A stretch of 9,561 nucleotides of DNA from Campylobacterales bacterium (lineage in GTDB: Bacteria; Campylobacterota; Campylobacteria; Campylobacterales; QNZT01), in assembly GCA_015662615.1 (NCBI GenBank), contig DQTU01000286.1, positions 1-9,561 on the forward strand, given 5' to 3'. The position numbers and the translations under genes were made by a program. This document shows, in pieces, positions 1 to 6,367 of the stretch; the stretch's first letter is position 1; each line of letters starts with the position of its first letter. A model generated the notes under the pieces. The model saw only the letters and a list, made by a program, of their open reading frames with translations. It had not been told where the DNA came from and made no database searches.

Positions 1-1
1 A

Positions 2-136
2 GATGTACCTTTTGTCTATGGTGGTTCAAGTGGTGTAACCGTAGATGCTAAAACGTATAAGGCTGGTCAATTTGACTGCAACCATAATGATCCAGATGCA
101 AATAAACAAAAATATTGCAAAGCTCTAACCGAATAA
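2..136 (+). CDS. C-terminal end of an unidentified protein (cut by window start)
   Basis: An open frame enters from the left edge and ends at TAA 134-136, leaving 44 residues that start DVPFVYGGSSGVTVDAKTY and end YCKALTE. There are two cysteines near the end (in FDCNHND and KYCKAL), which could form a small C-terminal disulfide loop. Such a loop is seen in many pilin-like and secreted proteins, but the fragment is too short to assign a family and I do not recognise it. The codon use fits the rest of the window. A hairpin lies 8 bases after the stop. The frame is convincing because it is uninterrupted and ends just before an imperfect palindrome, but it is only a fragment. Confidence 0.6.
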   Translation, partial: DVPFVYGGSSGVTVDAKTYKAGQFDCNHNDPDANKQKYCKALTE

Positions 137-143
137 ATCTTAT

Positions 144-168
144 AACTGTCTCGATTTGAGAGGCAGTT
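144..168 (+). terminator. Imperfect hairpin after the first gene, possible terminator
   Basis: AACTGTCTC (144-152) pairs with GAGGCAGTT (160-168) over 9 bp with one G-U pair and a 7-base loop. It lies 8 bases downstream of the TAA at 134-136. No T-run follows on either strand, so it is not a classical intrinsic terminator; it could be a 3'-end stabilising hairpin or a processed terminator. Confidence 0.35.
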
Positions 169-269
169 AGCAAACTACTCAAAAACAATTTAAAAAAGAT
201 ATAATACAAATATTCTTTATTTTCATAGTCTATTTTGGGAATGCAAATCTCTATTTTTAGGGTTTTATT

Positions 270-293
270 GGAAGTGGAAGCTTCAGCTCCACC
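270..293. repeat. Short palindromic repeat, copy A
   Basis: This is a 24-base imperfect palindrome beginning GGAAGTGGA and ending CTCCACC, with a central AGCTTCAGCT. The outer arms GTGGA and TCCAC pair. It matches two inverted copies downstream of priA (2510-2532 and 2538-2561): all three share the 7-base left end GGAAGTG, a core of the form CTTYAG and the right end CACC. It lies at the 3' side of the mazF remnant, as the other two lie at the 3' side of priA. Confidence 0.6.
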
Positions 294-317
294 GTTAGAA
301 ACAGTTGAAATTATAGA

Positions 318-579
318 TATGTTTTTTAGTTTTTTACATTCAATCGTTTTAAAAACTAAAAATATACTTATTATGCAAGCATTAAACCTATCGTTATCAA
401 TAGCTCGGATATGTGCTATCAAAGCATCTGAATCTTGATGTAAGTTTTCTCTTTTTTTTAATTCTGTATCTTAACGGTTGTGCTTGATCGATAAGTTTTG
501 TGCTAAATGGTATGATGATGGTTGTTGGATAGTTATTGTCATTTATATAGTTACTTTGAACCACTAGGACTGGTCTCAT
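318..579 (-). pseudogene. Decayed MazF/PemK-family toxin gene (N-terminally truncated, frameshifted)
   Basis: MazF/PemK proteins are endoribonuclease toxins of type II toxin-antitoxin systems. The minus-strand frame from ATG 577-579 reads MRPVLVVQSNYINDNNYP and then TTIIIPFSTKL, the conserved RPVLVVQ...T.I..P.(S/T) core of the family. At an 8-base A run (plus-strand T452-459) the frame must shift: the other frame continues as KKRENLHQDSDALIAHIRAI and DNDRFNA, matching the family's C-terminal DSD..I..IRAIDN.RF motif. Removing one A rejoins the two parts. The N-terminal strand normally found before RPVLVV (GDI(W/V)...DP..GSE) is missing, with an in-frame TGA at 589-591 four codons upstream of the ATG. 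No antitoxin gene is visible beside it. The sequence after RFNA drifts away from the family and runs into the palindromic repeat. I call it a non-functional remnant; the 3' boundary is approximate. Confidence 0.75.
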
Positions 580-630
580 ATTTATATGTCAAATAAAGAT
601 ATTATTAAGAGAAGATAATCGTAATCTAGA

Positions 631-636
631 TATACT
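631..636 (+). promoter_or_regulatory. Candidate -10 box for priA
   Basis: TATACT at 631-636 would start transcription near 643, giving a leader of about 25 bases that carries the AGGAG at 658-662. GATAAT at 644-649 is an alternative -10 with a shorter leader. No clear -35 is present, which is usual for Campylobacterota sigma-70 promoters. The region is very AT-rich, so chance matches are likely. Confidence 0.25.
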
Positions 637-657
637 AAAGTTAGATAATAATATTTT

Positions 658-670
658 AGGAGCAATAATC
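658..670 (+). promoter_or_regulatory. Shine-Dalgarno and non-canonical start codon of priA
   Basis: AGGAG at 658-662 is followed 5 bases later by ATC at 668-670 in the priA frame; the codon just before it is ATA at 665-667, only 2 bases after the AGGAG. The frame is open back to a TGA at 557-559 and contains no ATG, GTG or TTG between there and 848. The conserved PriA N-terminus begins exactly here. ATC at 668 therefore has the best spacing; ATA at 665 is the alternative. Confidence 0.6.
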
Positions 671-2503
671 TACTACCACCACATAGCCATCATCGGCTCG
701 CCATTATCTCCACTCACTTACGAACATGACAAAATCATCGAAATAGGCACGCTTGTTGAAGTAAATCTTAGAAATAAATTAGTTCAAGGAATTATTTATT
801 CACATTGTGAAAAACCTCAGTTTACATGTGAAAAAGTCAAGACAATATTGGATTTTTCTTTTAATGAAAAATATATGAAAATCATTAAATTTATAAGCCA
901 ATACTACTCATGTTCACTTGGCGATGCAACAAAACTTTTTATCCCATTTAAAGAACAAACTCCTACAGGAACCCAAGAGATAGAGACAGAGATAGAACTC
1001 TCAACCGAACAACAAAAAGCTTATGACTTTGTTTTGACCCATAAAACTTCACTTCTTTTTGGCGACACAGGCAGTGGAAAAACTGAAATCTACATGAAGT
1101 TTTTTGAAAAGATGATAAATGAGGGAAAATCCTCTATCTTTTTGATGCCAGAGATTTCGCTAACTCCTCAGATGCAAAAGAGGCTTAAAAATCATTTTGG
1201 CGATTTGGTTGAGATTTGGCACTCAAAAGTTAGTAAAAAAAAGAAAGAGAAGATTTTAGAGGGGATAAGAAGTGGGGATGTTAAAATTATCGCAGGTGCT
1301 CGTTCATCTCTGTTTTTACCACTTGAAAATATCGGCTTGATAGTCGTTGATGAGGAGCATGATGATAGTTATAAAGCTTCAAATAGACCTCGTTACCATG
1401 CTAGAGATACCGCAATTTATATGGGGCAGGTTTTAGGTGCAAAGGTTCTTTTAGGTTCGGCTACACCATCTTTGACCTCTTATCATAAATTTCCACATTT
1501 TAGACTTTTAGGGACTTTTTTTGAGGGCTCAAAAAAGATGAATTTTATTCCTGAGAGTGCAGAAATTGCTCCTATTGTTTATGAGGAAGTTGAGAAAGTT
1601 TTAGCCCAAAATTCTCAAGCAATTATATTTTTACCAACACGGGCAAATTATAAATACCTTACATGTTTTAAATGTGGAAAGTATGTTGAGTGTCCATTTT
1701 GCAGTGTTGGCATGAGTATCCATCTTGAACGAAATGCACTTAGATGTCACTACTGTAATTATCTTGAACGTATCCCAAAAGTGTGTCCAACTTGTTGTAG
1801 TGAGAGTTTGAAAAGTAATAGGATAGGAACAGCTCAAGTAACACACGAGTTAACTGAAATGTTTCCAGATAAGTGTATCGTAAAGTTTGACCGTGATGAA
1901 ATTACTACCGAGACAAAACTTAAAAAGGTGCTTAAATCTTTTAATGATAAAGAGATTGATATTTTAGTGGGGACACAGATGCTTAGCAAGGGGCATGACT
2001 ATCATGATATCAAGCTTGTTGTGATTCTTGGGATTGATACGATATTGGCGATGGCTGATTTTAGAGCAAGGGAGAGGGCTTTGAGTCTTCTACTTCAAGT
2101 CGCTGGACGCGCAGGGCGAAAAGGTGAAGGGAAAGTTTTGATTCAGACAAGTAATCGTGAGTTTTTTGAACATTATATCAATGATTATGAACTATTTTTA
2201 AAAGATGAATTGCCATACCGACGAGACCTATATCCTCCGTATAAAAAGTTGATGAAATTTTTAGTGAGTCATAAAAACAAATATAAAGCGAAAGAGACTT
2301 TAGAACAATTACAATTGATGCTTGAAAATGTAAAAGATGTTGATGTTGTTGGTTTTGGGGAAGCACCGATAAATAAGATTGCCAATAAATTTAGGTTTCA
2401 AGTTTTACTGCGTTCTTCTTCGGCTAAAGCACTTTTGGAATTGGCACAAAAATGTAAAATTCCAAATGTAGAAATTGATATAGACCCCGTCTCATTTTCG
2501 TAA
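668..2503 (+). CDS. priA: Primosomal protein N' (PriA), replication-restart 3'-5' helicase
   Basis: PriA recognises stalled or repaired forks and reloads the replicative helicase. Read from ATC 668 it has 611 residues, the usual size. Residues 1-60 form the 3'-end DNA-binding domain start (YYHHIAIIGSPLSPLTYEHD). The helicase part has Walker A GDTGSGKT at about 132-139, the DEEH box at about 228-231, GTQMLSKGHD at about 435-444 and QVAGRAGR at about 477-484. Eight cysteines in four CxxC pairs (about 333/336, 342/345, 360/363, 373/376) form the two zinc sites typical of PriA. The first canonical start in frame is TTG 848, but it would remove the conserved DNA-binding N-terminus and has no ribosome-binding site, so I place the start upstream at a non-canonical codon. 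The stop TAA is 2501-2503. The gene product's identity is certain; only the start is unusual. It is followed by paired palindromic repeats. Confidence 0.95.
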   Translation: MYYHHIAIIGSPLSPLTYEHDKIIEIGTLVEVNLRNKLVQGIIYSHCEKPQFTCEKVKTILDFSFNEKYMKIIKFISQYYSCSLGDATKLFIPFKEQTPTGTQEIETEIELSTEQQKAYDFVLTHKTSLLFGDTGSGKTEIYMKFFEKMINEGKSSIFLMPEISLTPQMQKRLKNHFGDLVEIWHSKVSKKKKEKILEGIRSGDVKIIAGARSSLFLPLENIGLIVVDEEHDDSYKASNRPRYHARDTAIYMGQVLGAKVLLGSATPSLTSYHKFPHFRLLGTFFEGSKKMNFIPESAEIAPIVYEEVEKVLAQNSQAIIFLPTRANYKYLTCFKCGKYVECPFCSVGMSIHLERNALRCHYCNYLERIPKVCPTCCSESLKSNRIGTAQVTHELTEMFPDKCIVKFDRDEITTETKLKKVLKSFNDKEIDILVGTQMLSKGHDYHDIKLVVILGIDTILAMADFRARERALSLLLQVAGRAGRKGEGKVLIQTSNREFFEHYINDYELFLKDELPYRRDLYPPYKKLMKFLVSHKNKYKAKETLEQLQLMLENVKDVDVVGFGEAPINKIANKFRFQVLLRSSSAKALLELAQKCKIPNVEIDIDPVSFS

Positions 2504-2509
2504 ACACTC

Positions 2510-2561
2510 GGAAGTGTTGCTTTAGCTACACCTAACTGGTGGAACTAAAGTCTCCACTTCC
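2510..2561. repeat. Two inverted copies (B and C) of the short palindromic repeat
   Basis: Copy B (2510-2532, plus) and copy C (2538-2561, minus) face each other across a 5-base spacer TAACT. B and the reverse complement of C share the left end GGAAGTG, the core CTTTAG and the right end CACC. Both resemble copy A at 270-293. Each can fold alone, and together they can form a larger hairpin of about 52 bases. An additional 6-bp stem, AACACT (2503-2508) with AGTGTT (2513-2518), starts on the last base of the priA stop codon. The arrangement resembles REP-type paired palindromes. Confidence 0.6.
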
Positions 2562-2568
2562 TTTTAAT
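2538..2568 (+). terminator. Possible priA terminator within repeat copy C
   Basis: GTGGA (2539-2543) pairs with TCCAC (2552-2556), extended inside the loop by AC/GT after a bulge, and the hairpin is followed by TTCCTTTTAA. The T-rich tail is interrupted and the stem is short, so termination would be partial. Its position between the priA stop and the ispG promoter fits a terminator role. Confidence 0.4.
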
Positions 2569-2583
2569 CTAATTATTTTTTAG

Positions 2584-2589
2584 TATAAT
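2584..2589 (+). promoter_or_regulatory. -10 box of ispG, predicted to give a leaderless mRNA
   Basis: A perfect TATAAT at 2584-2589 is preceded by a T-rich stretch (2572-2581) as in Campylobacterota sigma-70 promoters, and ends only 6 bases before the ispG ATG at 2596. Normal spacing would put the first transcribed base at about 2596, the A of the ATG. No Shine-Dalgarno is present between the box and the ATG. Confidence 0.65.
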
Positions 2590-2595
2590 CTTCTC

Positions 2596-3666
2596 ATGTT
2601 TGAAAGATACCCAACTAAAAAAATTTTCGTAGGCGATGTAGCTGTTGGTGGTGACGCACCTATCTCTGTACAATCGATGACATTTTCAAAAACTGAGGAT
2701 GTGGAAGCGACCGTAGAACAAATTAAAAGACTCCATTTTTCTGGATGTGATATTGTGCGTGTTGCTGTTCCTGATATGAAGGCGGCACTTGCTCTAAAAG
2801 AGATAAAAGCTCAGATTTCTATGCCTCTTGTCGCTGATATCCATTTTAATTATAAATTGGCTTTGATTGCGAGTGAGAGTGTGGATTGTATCCGTATCAA
2901 TCCTGGAAATATCGGTGACAAAAAAAGAGTTGCTGAGGTTGTTAAGGCGTGTCAAGAGCGAAACCTTCCCATTCGTATCGGTGTAAATAGTGGAAGTTTA
3001 GAAGCGCAGTTTGAAGATAAATATGGTCAAACTGCCAAAGGCATGGTCGAGTCCGCACTTTACAATATCAAATATCTTGAAGATTTAGGGTTTGAAGATA
3101 TGAAAGTCTCTTTGAAAGCTAGTGATGTTCAACGAACGGTAGAAGCTTACAGAACACTTCGTCCATTGATTGATTATCCTTTTCATTTAGGGGTTACAGA
3201 AGCAGGTACGCTGTTTCACTCTACGATAAAATCTTCTATCGGTTTAGGTTCACTTCTGCTTGATGGTATTGGTGATACGATGCGTATCTCTATCACTGGG
3301 GAGCTTGAAAAGGAGATAGAAGTTGGTAAAGCGATCTTAAAAGATTCTGGACTTGTAGAAGAGGGGTTAAATATCATCTCATGTCCTACCTGTGGGCGAC
3401 TTGAAGCTGATTTAGTAAAAGCAGTTGCTGAGGTGGAAGCGAGGACTAAACATATAAAAACACCTCTTGATGTTTCAGTCATGGGTTGTGTGGTAAATGC
3501 TATCGGAGAAGCCAAAAGTGCGGATGTTGCAATTGCCTATGGAAAAGGTAGTGGTTTGATTATGAGAAAAGGTGAAGTTGTGGCAAGACTTGAGGAGAAA
3601 GATTTAGTAGATAGATTTTTAGAAGAAGTTGAAAAAGCAGCAAAAGAGGCAGAGGAAAATGGGTGA
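2596..3666 (+). CDS. ispG: 4-hydroxy-3-methylbut-2-enyl diphosphate synthase (IspG/GcpE)
   Basis: IspG reduces methylerythritol cyclodiphosphate to HMBPP, the penultimate step of the MEP isoprenoid pathway, in the cytoplasm with a [4Fe-4S] cluster and flavodoxin or ferredoxin as donor. The 356-residue protein has the short bacterial form: an N-terminal TIM barrel (APISVQSMT at about 21-29, DIHFNYKLA at about 81-89, RINPGNIG at about 100-107) and a C-terminal cluster domain with ISCPTCGR (Cys263, Cys266), MGCVVNAIGEA (Cys298) and Glu305 as the fourth ligand. The start at ATG 2596 matches the family N-terminus (RYPTKKI.VGDV.VGG.API). It has no Shine-Dalgarno and sits directly after a TATAAT, so it may be translated from a leaderless mRNA. 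Its stop overlaps the dnaB start by 8 bases, suggesting one transcript. Confidence 0.97.
   Translation: MFERYPTKKIFVGDVAVGGDAPISVQSMTFSKTEDVEATVEQIKRLHFSGCDIVRVAVPDMKAALALKEIKAQISMPLVADIHFNYKLALIASESVDCIRINPGNIGDKKRVAEVVKACQERNLPIRIGVNSGSLEAQFEDKYGQTAKGMVESALYNIKYLEDLGFEDMKVSLKASDVQRTVEAYRTLRPLIDYPFHLGVTEAGTLFHSTIKSSIGLGSLLLDGIGDTMRISITGELEKEIEVGKAILKDSGLVEEGLNIISCPTCGRLEADLVKAVAEVEARTKHIKTPLDVSVMGCVVNAIGEAKSADVAIAYGKGSGLIMRKGEVVARLEEKDLVDRFLEEVEKAAKEAEENG
3651..3661 (+). promoter_or_regulatory. Ribosome-binding site that fixes the dnaB start
   Basis: AGAGG (3651-3655) lies 3 bases before ATG 3659-3661, inside the end of ispG. An in-frame ATG at 3629 would add ten basic residues (MKKQQKRQRK), which are out-of-frame ispG sequence, and DnaB homologues start close to the conserved IERAVL(S/G)SI segment. 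I therefore prefer 3659, although the SD spacing is short. Confidence 0.6.
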
Positions 3667-5092
3667 AAATCAATTACATAATTTAAACATAGAGAGAGCA
3701 GTTTTAAGCTCAATTCTTTTTGACCCAAGCCTTTATGAAGATGTGGCTTCAAAGATTAAGCCACGGGATTTTTATCTGCCAGATCACAGAAGTATCTTTG
3801 AAGCTATGGAAGTTTTAGAGCGTGAAGATAAACCTATCGATGAAGAGTTTTTGCGAAAAAAACTACTTCAAAATGATAAGTTTAATGAAGATGTTTTTAT
3901 TGAGATTATCTCTTCAAATCCACTCTCAAACTCAGCTGCGTATATCGATGAGATAAAAGAGAAAGCGGTCAAAAGAGAACTTATCAAACTCACAAGTGAT
4001 ATCAAAGATGTAGCGATTGATCAAGATCTTCCAAGTGATGATGTACTTGATATCATCCAGAAAAAACTTTATGAGATTTCTCTTGATGCTACGACAAAAG
4101 AGTTTCGAGACTCTCCTGAGATGGTAACTTCCACTATCGCCCATATCCATGAGATGAAAAAAAGAGGGAACAATGGTGTTATAGGTGTTGATACTGGATT
4201 TCGAGAGTTAAATGAATTGACTGCGGGATTTACTGAGGGACAACTTATCATTGTGGCAGCACGACCGGCTATGGGCAAAACCGCGCTTACGCTAAACATA
4301 GCTCAAAAAGCCCTAGATGATGGGCGTGGCGTGGCGATCTTTTCACTAGAGATGCCTGCAGAAGAGTTGATGCTAAGAATGTTAAGTGCTAAGACCTCAA
4401 TACCTTTACAGAGTTTAAAAGTAGGGGATATGAGTGATGAAGAGTGGTCAAATCTTACGCGTGCAACAGATGAAATTGCTCGTCAAAAACTTTTTGTAGA
4501 TGATGATGGAATGGTCAATATCAACCAAATGAGAAGTAAACTTAGAAAACTTAAGATGCAGCATCCTGAAATTTCTATCATGATTGTGGATTATTTGCAG
4601 CTTATGAGTGGAGCGGGTGGAAAAGATAGGCACTTGGAAGTGAGTGAAATTAGCCGTGGTTTGAAGCTACTAGCTCGTGAGTTACAGATGCCGATCATCG
4701 CACTTTCTCAGCTTAATCGTGGGGTTGAGAGTCGTCATGATAAGAGACCGATGCTTAGTGATATCCGTGAATCTGGGAGTATTGAGCAGGATGCTGATAT
4801 TATTCTTTTTGTCTATCGTGATGATGTTTATAGGATGAGAGAAGAGCAAGAAAAAGAGAAAAAAGCTAAGGCTGAGGGGCAAGAGTATCGAAGTAATTAT
4901 ATCGATAAACCAGAAGAGGATACAGAACTTATCATCGGAAAAAATAGAAGTGGACCAATCGGTGTTGCAAATATTGTTTTTCAAAAGCGTTTTACACGAT
5001 TTGTGGATAAGGGGAGTATCCCTGTTGAAATTGTGTATGAAAATGCGGATGATAATGCAAAAAACTCTAACTTTGAGATGCCTGCACTTTAG
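3659..5092 (+). CDS. dnaB: Replicative DNA helicase DnaB
   Basis: DnaB is the hexameric 5'-3' helicase that unwinds DNA at the replication fork. The 477-residue protein has the N-terminal DnaB domain (about 5-105, beginning NIERAVLSSILF), a linker, and the RecA-like C-terminal domain: DTGFRELNELTAGF (about 178-191), Walker A ARPAMGKTAL (201-210), Walker B IMIVDYLQLM (307-316), the ALSQLNRGVE motif (348-357), SDIRESGSIEQDAD (367-380) and the arginine-finger segment IIGKNRSGPIG (425-435, Arg430). Between YRDDVY and ELIIGK is an insertion of roughly 20 residues rich in Lys and Glu (about 392-420) compared with E. coli DnaB; from memory, Helicobacter pylori DnaB has a similar C-terminal insertion. 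It overlaps ispG by 8 bases and comEC follows after 12 bases. Confidence 0.97.
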   Translation: MGENQLHNLNIERAVLSSILFDPSLYEDVASKIKPRDFYLPDHRSIFEAMEVLEREDKPIDEEFLRKKLLQNDKFNEDVFIEIISSNPLSNSAAYIDEIKEKAVKRELIKLTSDIKDVAIDQDLPSDDVLDIIQKKLYEISLDATTKEFRDSPEMVTSTIAHIHEMKKRGNNGVIGVDTGFRELNELTAGFTEGQLIIVAARPAMGKTALTLNIAQKALDDGRGVAIFSLEMPAEELMLRMLSAKTSIPLQSLKVGDMSDEEWSNLTRATDEIARQKLFVDDDGMVNINQMRSKLRKLKMQHPEISIMIVDYLQLMSGAGGKDRHLEVSEISRGLKLLARELQMPIIALSQLNRGVESRHDKRPMLSDIRESGSIEQDADIILFVYRDDVYRMREEQEKEKKAKAEGQEYRSNYIDKPEEDTELIIGKNRSGPIGVANIVFQKRFTRFVDKGSIPVEIVYENADDNAKNSNFEMPAL

Positions 5093-5104
5093 AAATTCTA
5101 TGTT

Positions 5105-6367
5105 GTGAAAGAGAACCCACATGAGTTAAATCTATTTGAATCTAAAAAAGAGATTGTCATTTTTACACTTTTGATGATTTCTATTTTTGCATTTAATATC
5201 TATCAAAAACATAAACTTTTCACAGAAGTTACCGCTTCAAAATTTTACAAAACAGATGCTATTATCGATAAACAGTATCAAAAAACTAAAAAAACAGGTA
5301 AAACTTACCATGTGTTAAAAATTAAATCTGATGATGGATATAGTTTTTATACTACAAACTATGGGGATTTAAAAGATATAAGTGGACGATCTGTATCTAT
5401 TGGTTTTATAACTGATAAGATTGATTTCAAATCTTTTGTCGCTGGGTTTTATGCACCTTCTTATGATATTAGGCTAGATGAAAAAGAGTATAGTTTTAAA
5501 GAAAATATTGCTTCATTTATAAAAGAGCAACATGAAAATGTGAAAATGAAAGAGCTGTTTTCTGCACTTTTTTTAGCAGAACCTATCTCAAAATCTTTAA
5601 GGGCGGATGTCTCTTTTTTAGGAATTTCACATTTGATTGCGATTAGTGGATTTCATCTTGGGGTTTTATTTACAATTTTGTATTTTCTGTTTCACTATGT
5701 TTATATCTATTTTCAAGACCGATATTTTCCCTACAGAAATATCAAGTTTGATTTGACGATTTTGATTTTGGTTTTACTTTTTGGCTATATGAGTTTGATA
5801 GGTTATGTTCCTTCTGTGGTTCGTTCCTTTGTCATGATGGGACTTGGGTTTTTTCTCTTTCATCGTTCTTTTAAAATTATCTCTTTTGAAGTGCTTTATG
5901 TGACAATTTTGTTTATCCTTGCCATCATTCCCGAGTTTCTTTTCTCTATCGGTTTTTGGTTTTCAATTTCTGGGGTTTTTTACATTTATCTCTTTTTACA
6001 TCATTTTTCACATCTTGAAAATTGGCAGATATTTTTACTTCTGAATTTTTGGGTTTATATTGCGATGATTCCGATAGTACATTTTATATTCCCTGATTTT
6101 TCACTTTATCAGCTTTTTTCACCATTTTTAACAATGGCTTTTTCACTTTTTTATCCACTTGAAATGTTACTGCATCTATTGGGTATTGGAGATTTATTAG
6201 ATGGTTTGGTTTTAAATCTTTTTGCATTTAAAGCTGAAATTTACAAGCTCCACGCTCCGCTTTGGTTTTTAGGAACTTATCTTTTTGTCTCAATCCTCGC
6301 CATATTTCATAAAAGCGCTATTTTTGCGATTTTGATACTTAATTTGCTTTTTTTTGTCTTCATTTAA
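5105..6367 (+). CDS. comEC: ComEC/Rec2-family competence protein (DNA uptake channel)
   Basis: ComEC moves single-stranded DNA across the inner membrane during natural transformation. The 420-residue protein has an N-terminal membrane segment (about 17-33), a periplasmic OB-like region (about 45-130) and the membrane-embedded Competence domain with the diagnostic ISHLIAISGFHLGVLF (174-189) and GYVPSVVRSFVMMG (233-246), followed by several hydrophobic helices to the C-terminus. The metallo-beta-lactamase-like domain of longer ComEC proteins is absent, which is normal for the Campylobacterota form of about 420 residues. The start is GTG 5105, 12 bases after the dnaB stop and in the same frame, with no clear Shine-Dalgarno; translational coupling to dnaB is likely. 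A two-codon ORF, ATG-TTG-TGA (5100-5108), overlaps the start out of frame. The last 78 bases are antisense to yihY. Confidence 0.9.
   Translation: MKENPHELNLFESKKEIVIFTLLMISIFAFNIYQKHKLFTEVTASKFYKTDAIIDKQYQKTKKTGKTYHVLKIKSDDGYSFYTTNYGDLKDISGRSVSIGFITDKIDFKSFVAGFYAPSYDIRLDEKEYSFKENIASFIKEQHENVKMKELFSALFLAEPISKSLRADVSFLGISHLIAISGFHLGVLFTILYFLFHYVYIYFQDRYFPYRNIKFDLTILILVLLFGYMSLIGYVPSVVRSFVMMGLGFFLFHRSFKIISFEVLYVTILFILAIIPEFLFSIGFWFSISGVFYIYLFLHHFSHLENWQIFLLLNFWVYIAMIPIVHFIFPDFSLYQLFSPFLTMAFSLFYPLEMLLHLLGIGDLLDGLVLNLFAFKAEIYKLHAPLWFLGTYLFVSILAIFHKSAIFAILILNLLFFVFI

Larger units (their letters stand above)
137..667. other. 531-base stretch without an intact gene
   Basis: This gap between the first gene and priA holds, in order: the hairpin at 144-168, an isolated TATAAT at 200-205 (plus strand, with no gene in position to use it), a palindromic repeat at 270-293, a broken mazF/pemK-type gene on the minus strand (318-579), and the AT-rich leader of priA with its Shine-Dalgarno at 658-662. 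Open frames on either strand here match no family apart from the mazF segments. The stretch looks like a small site of past gene insertion and decay. Confidence 0.7.

Noticed and set aside
200..205. A perfect TATAAT on the plus strand
   Set aside because: No gene or RNA structure follows in sense orientation for over 400 bases, and the region is AT-rich enough for a chance match; it could drive an antisense RNA to the mazF remnant, but nothing else supports this.
48..422. A long minus-strand open frame (124 codons) over the left intergenic region
   Set aside because: Only its first 25 or so codons (LIAHIRAIDNDRFNA) have family similarity, and these belong to the broken mazF; the rest runs through the palindromic repeat and into the antisense of the first gene.
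586..618. A 10-codon plus-strand ORF (MSNKDIIKRR) upstream of priA, considered as a leader peptide
   Set aside because: It has no Shine-Dalgarno, lies upstream of the likely priA transcription start, and shows no regulatory stem pairs.
848..2503. TTG 848 as the priA start
   Set aside because: It removes the conserved 3'-end DNA-binding domain, lacks a ribosome-binding site, and leaves 60 uninterrupted, PriA-like codons upstream unexplained.
5105..6367. ComEC as a truncated gene because the beta-lactamase-like domain is missing
   Set aside because: ComEC of about 420 residues without this domain is the ordinary form in Campylobacterota, and the frame shows no sign of damage.
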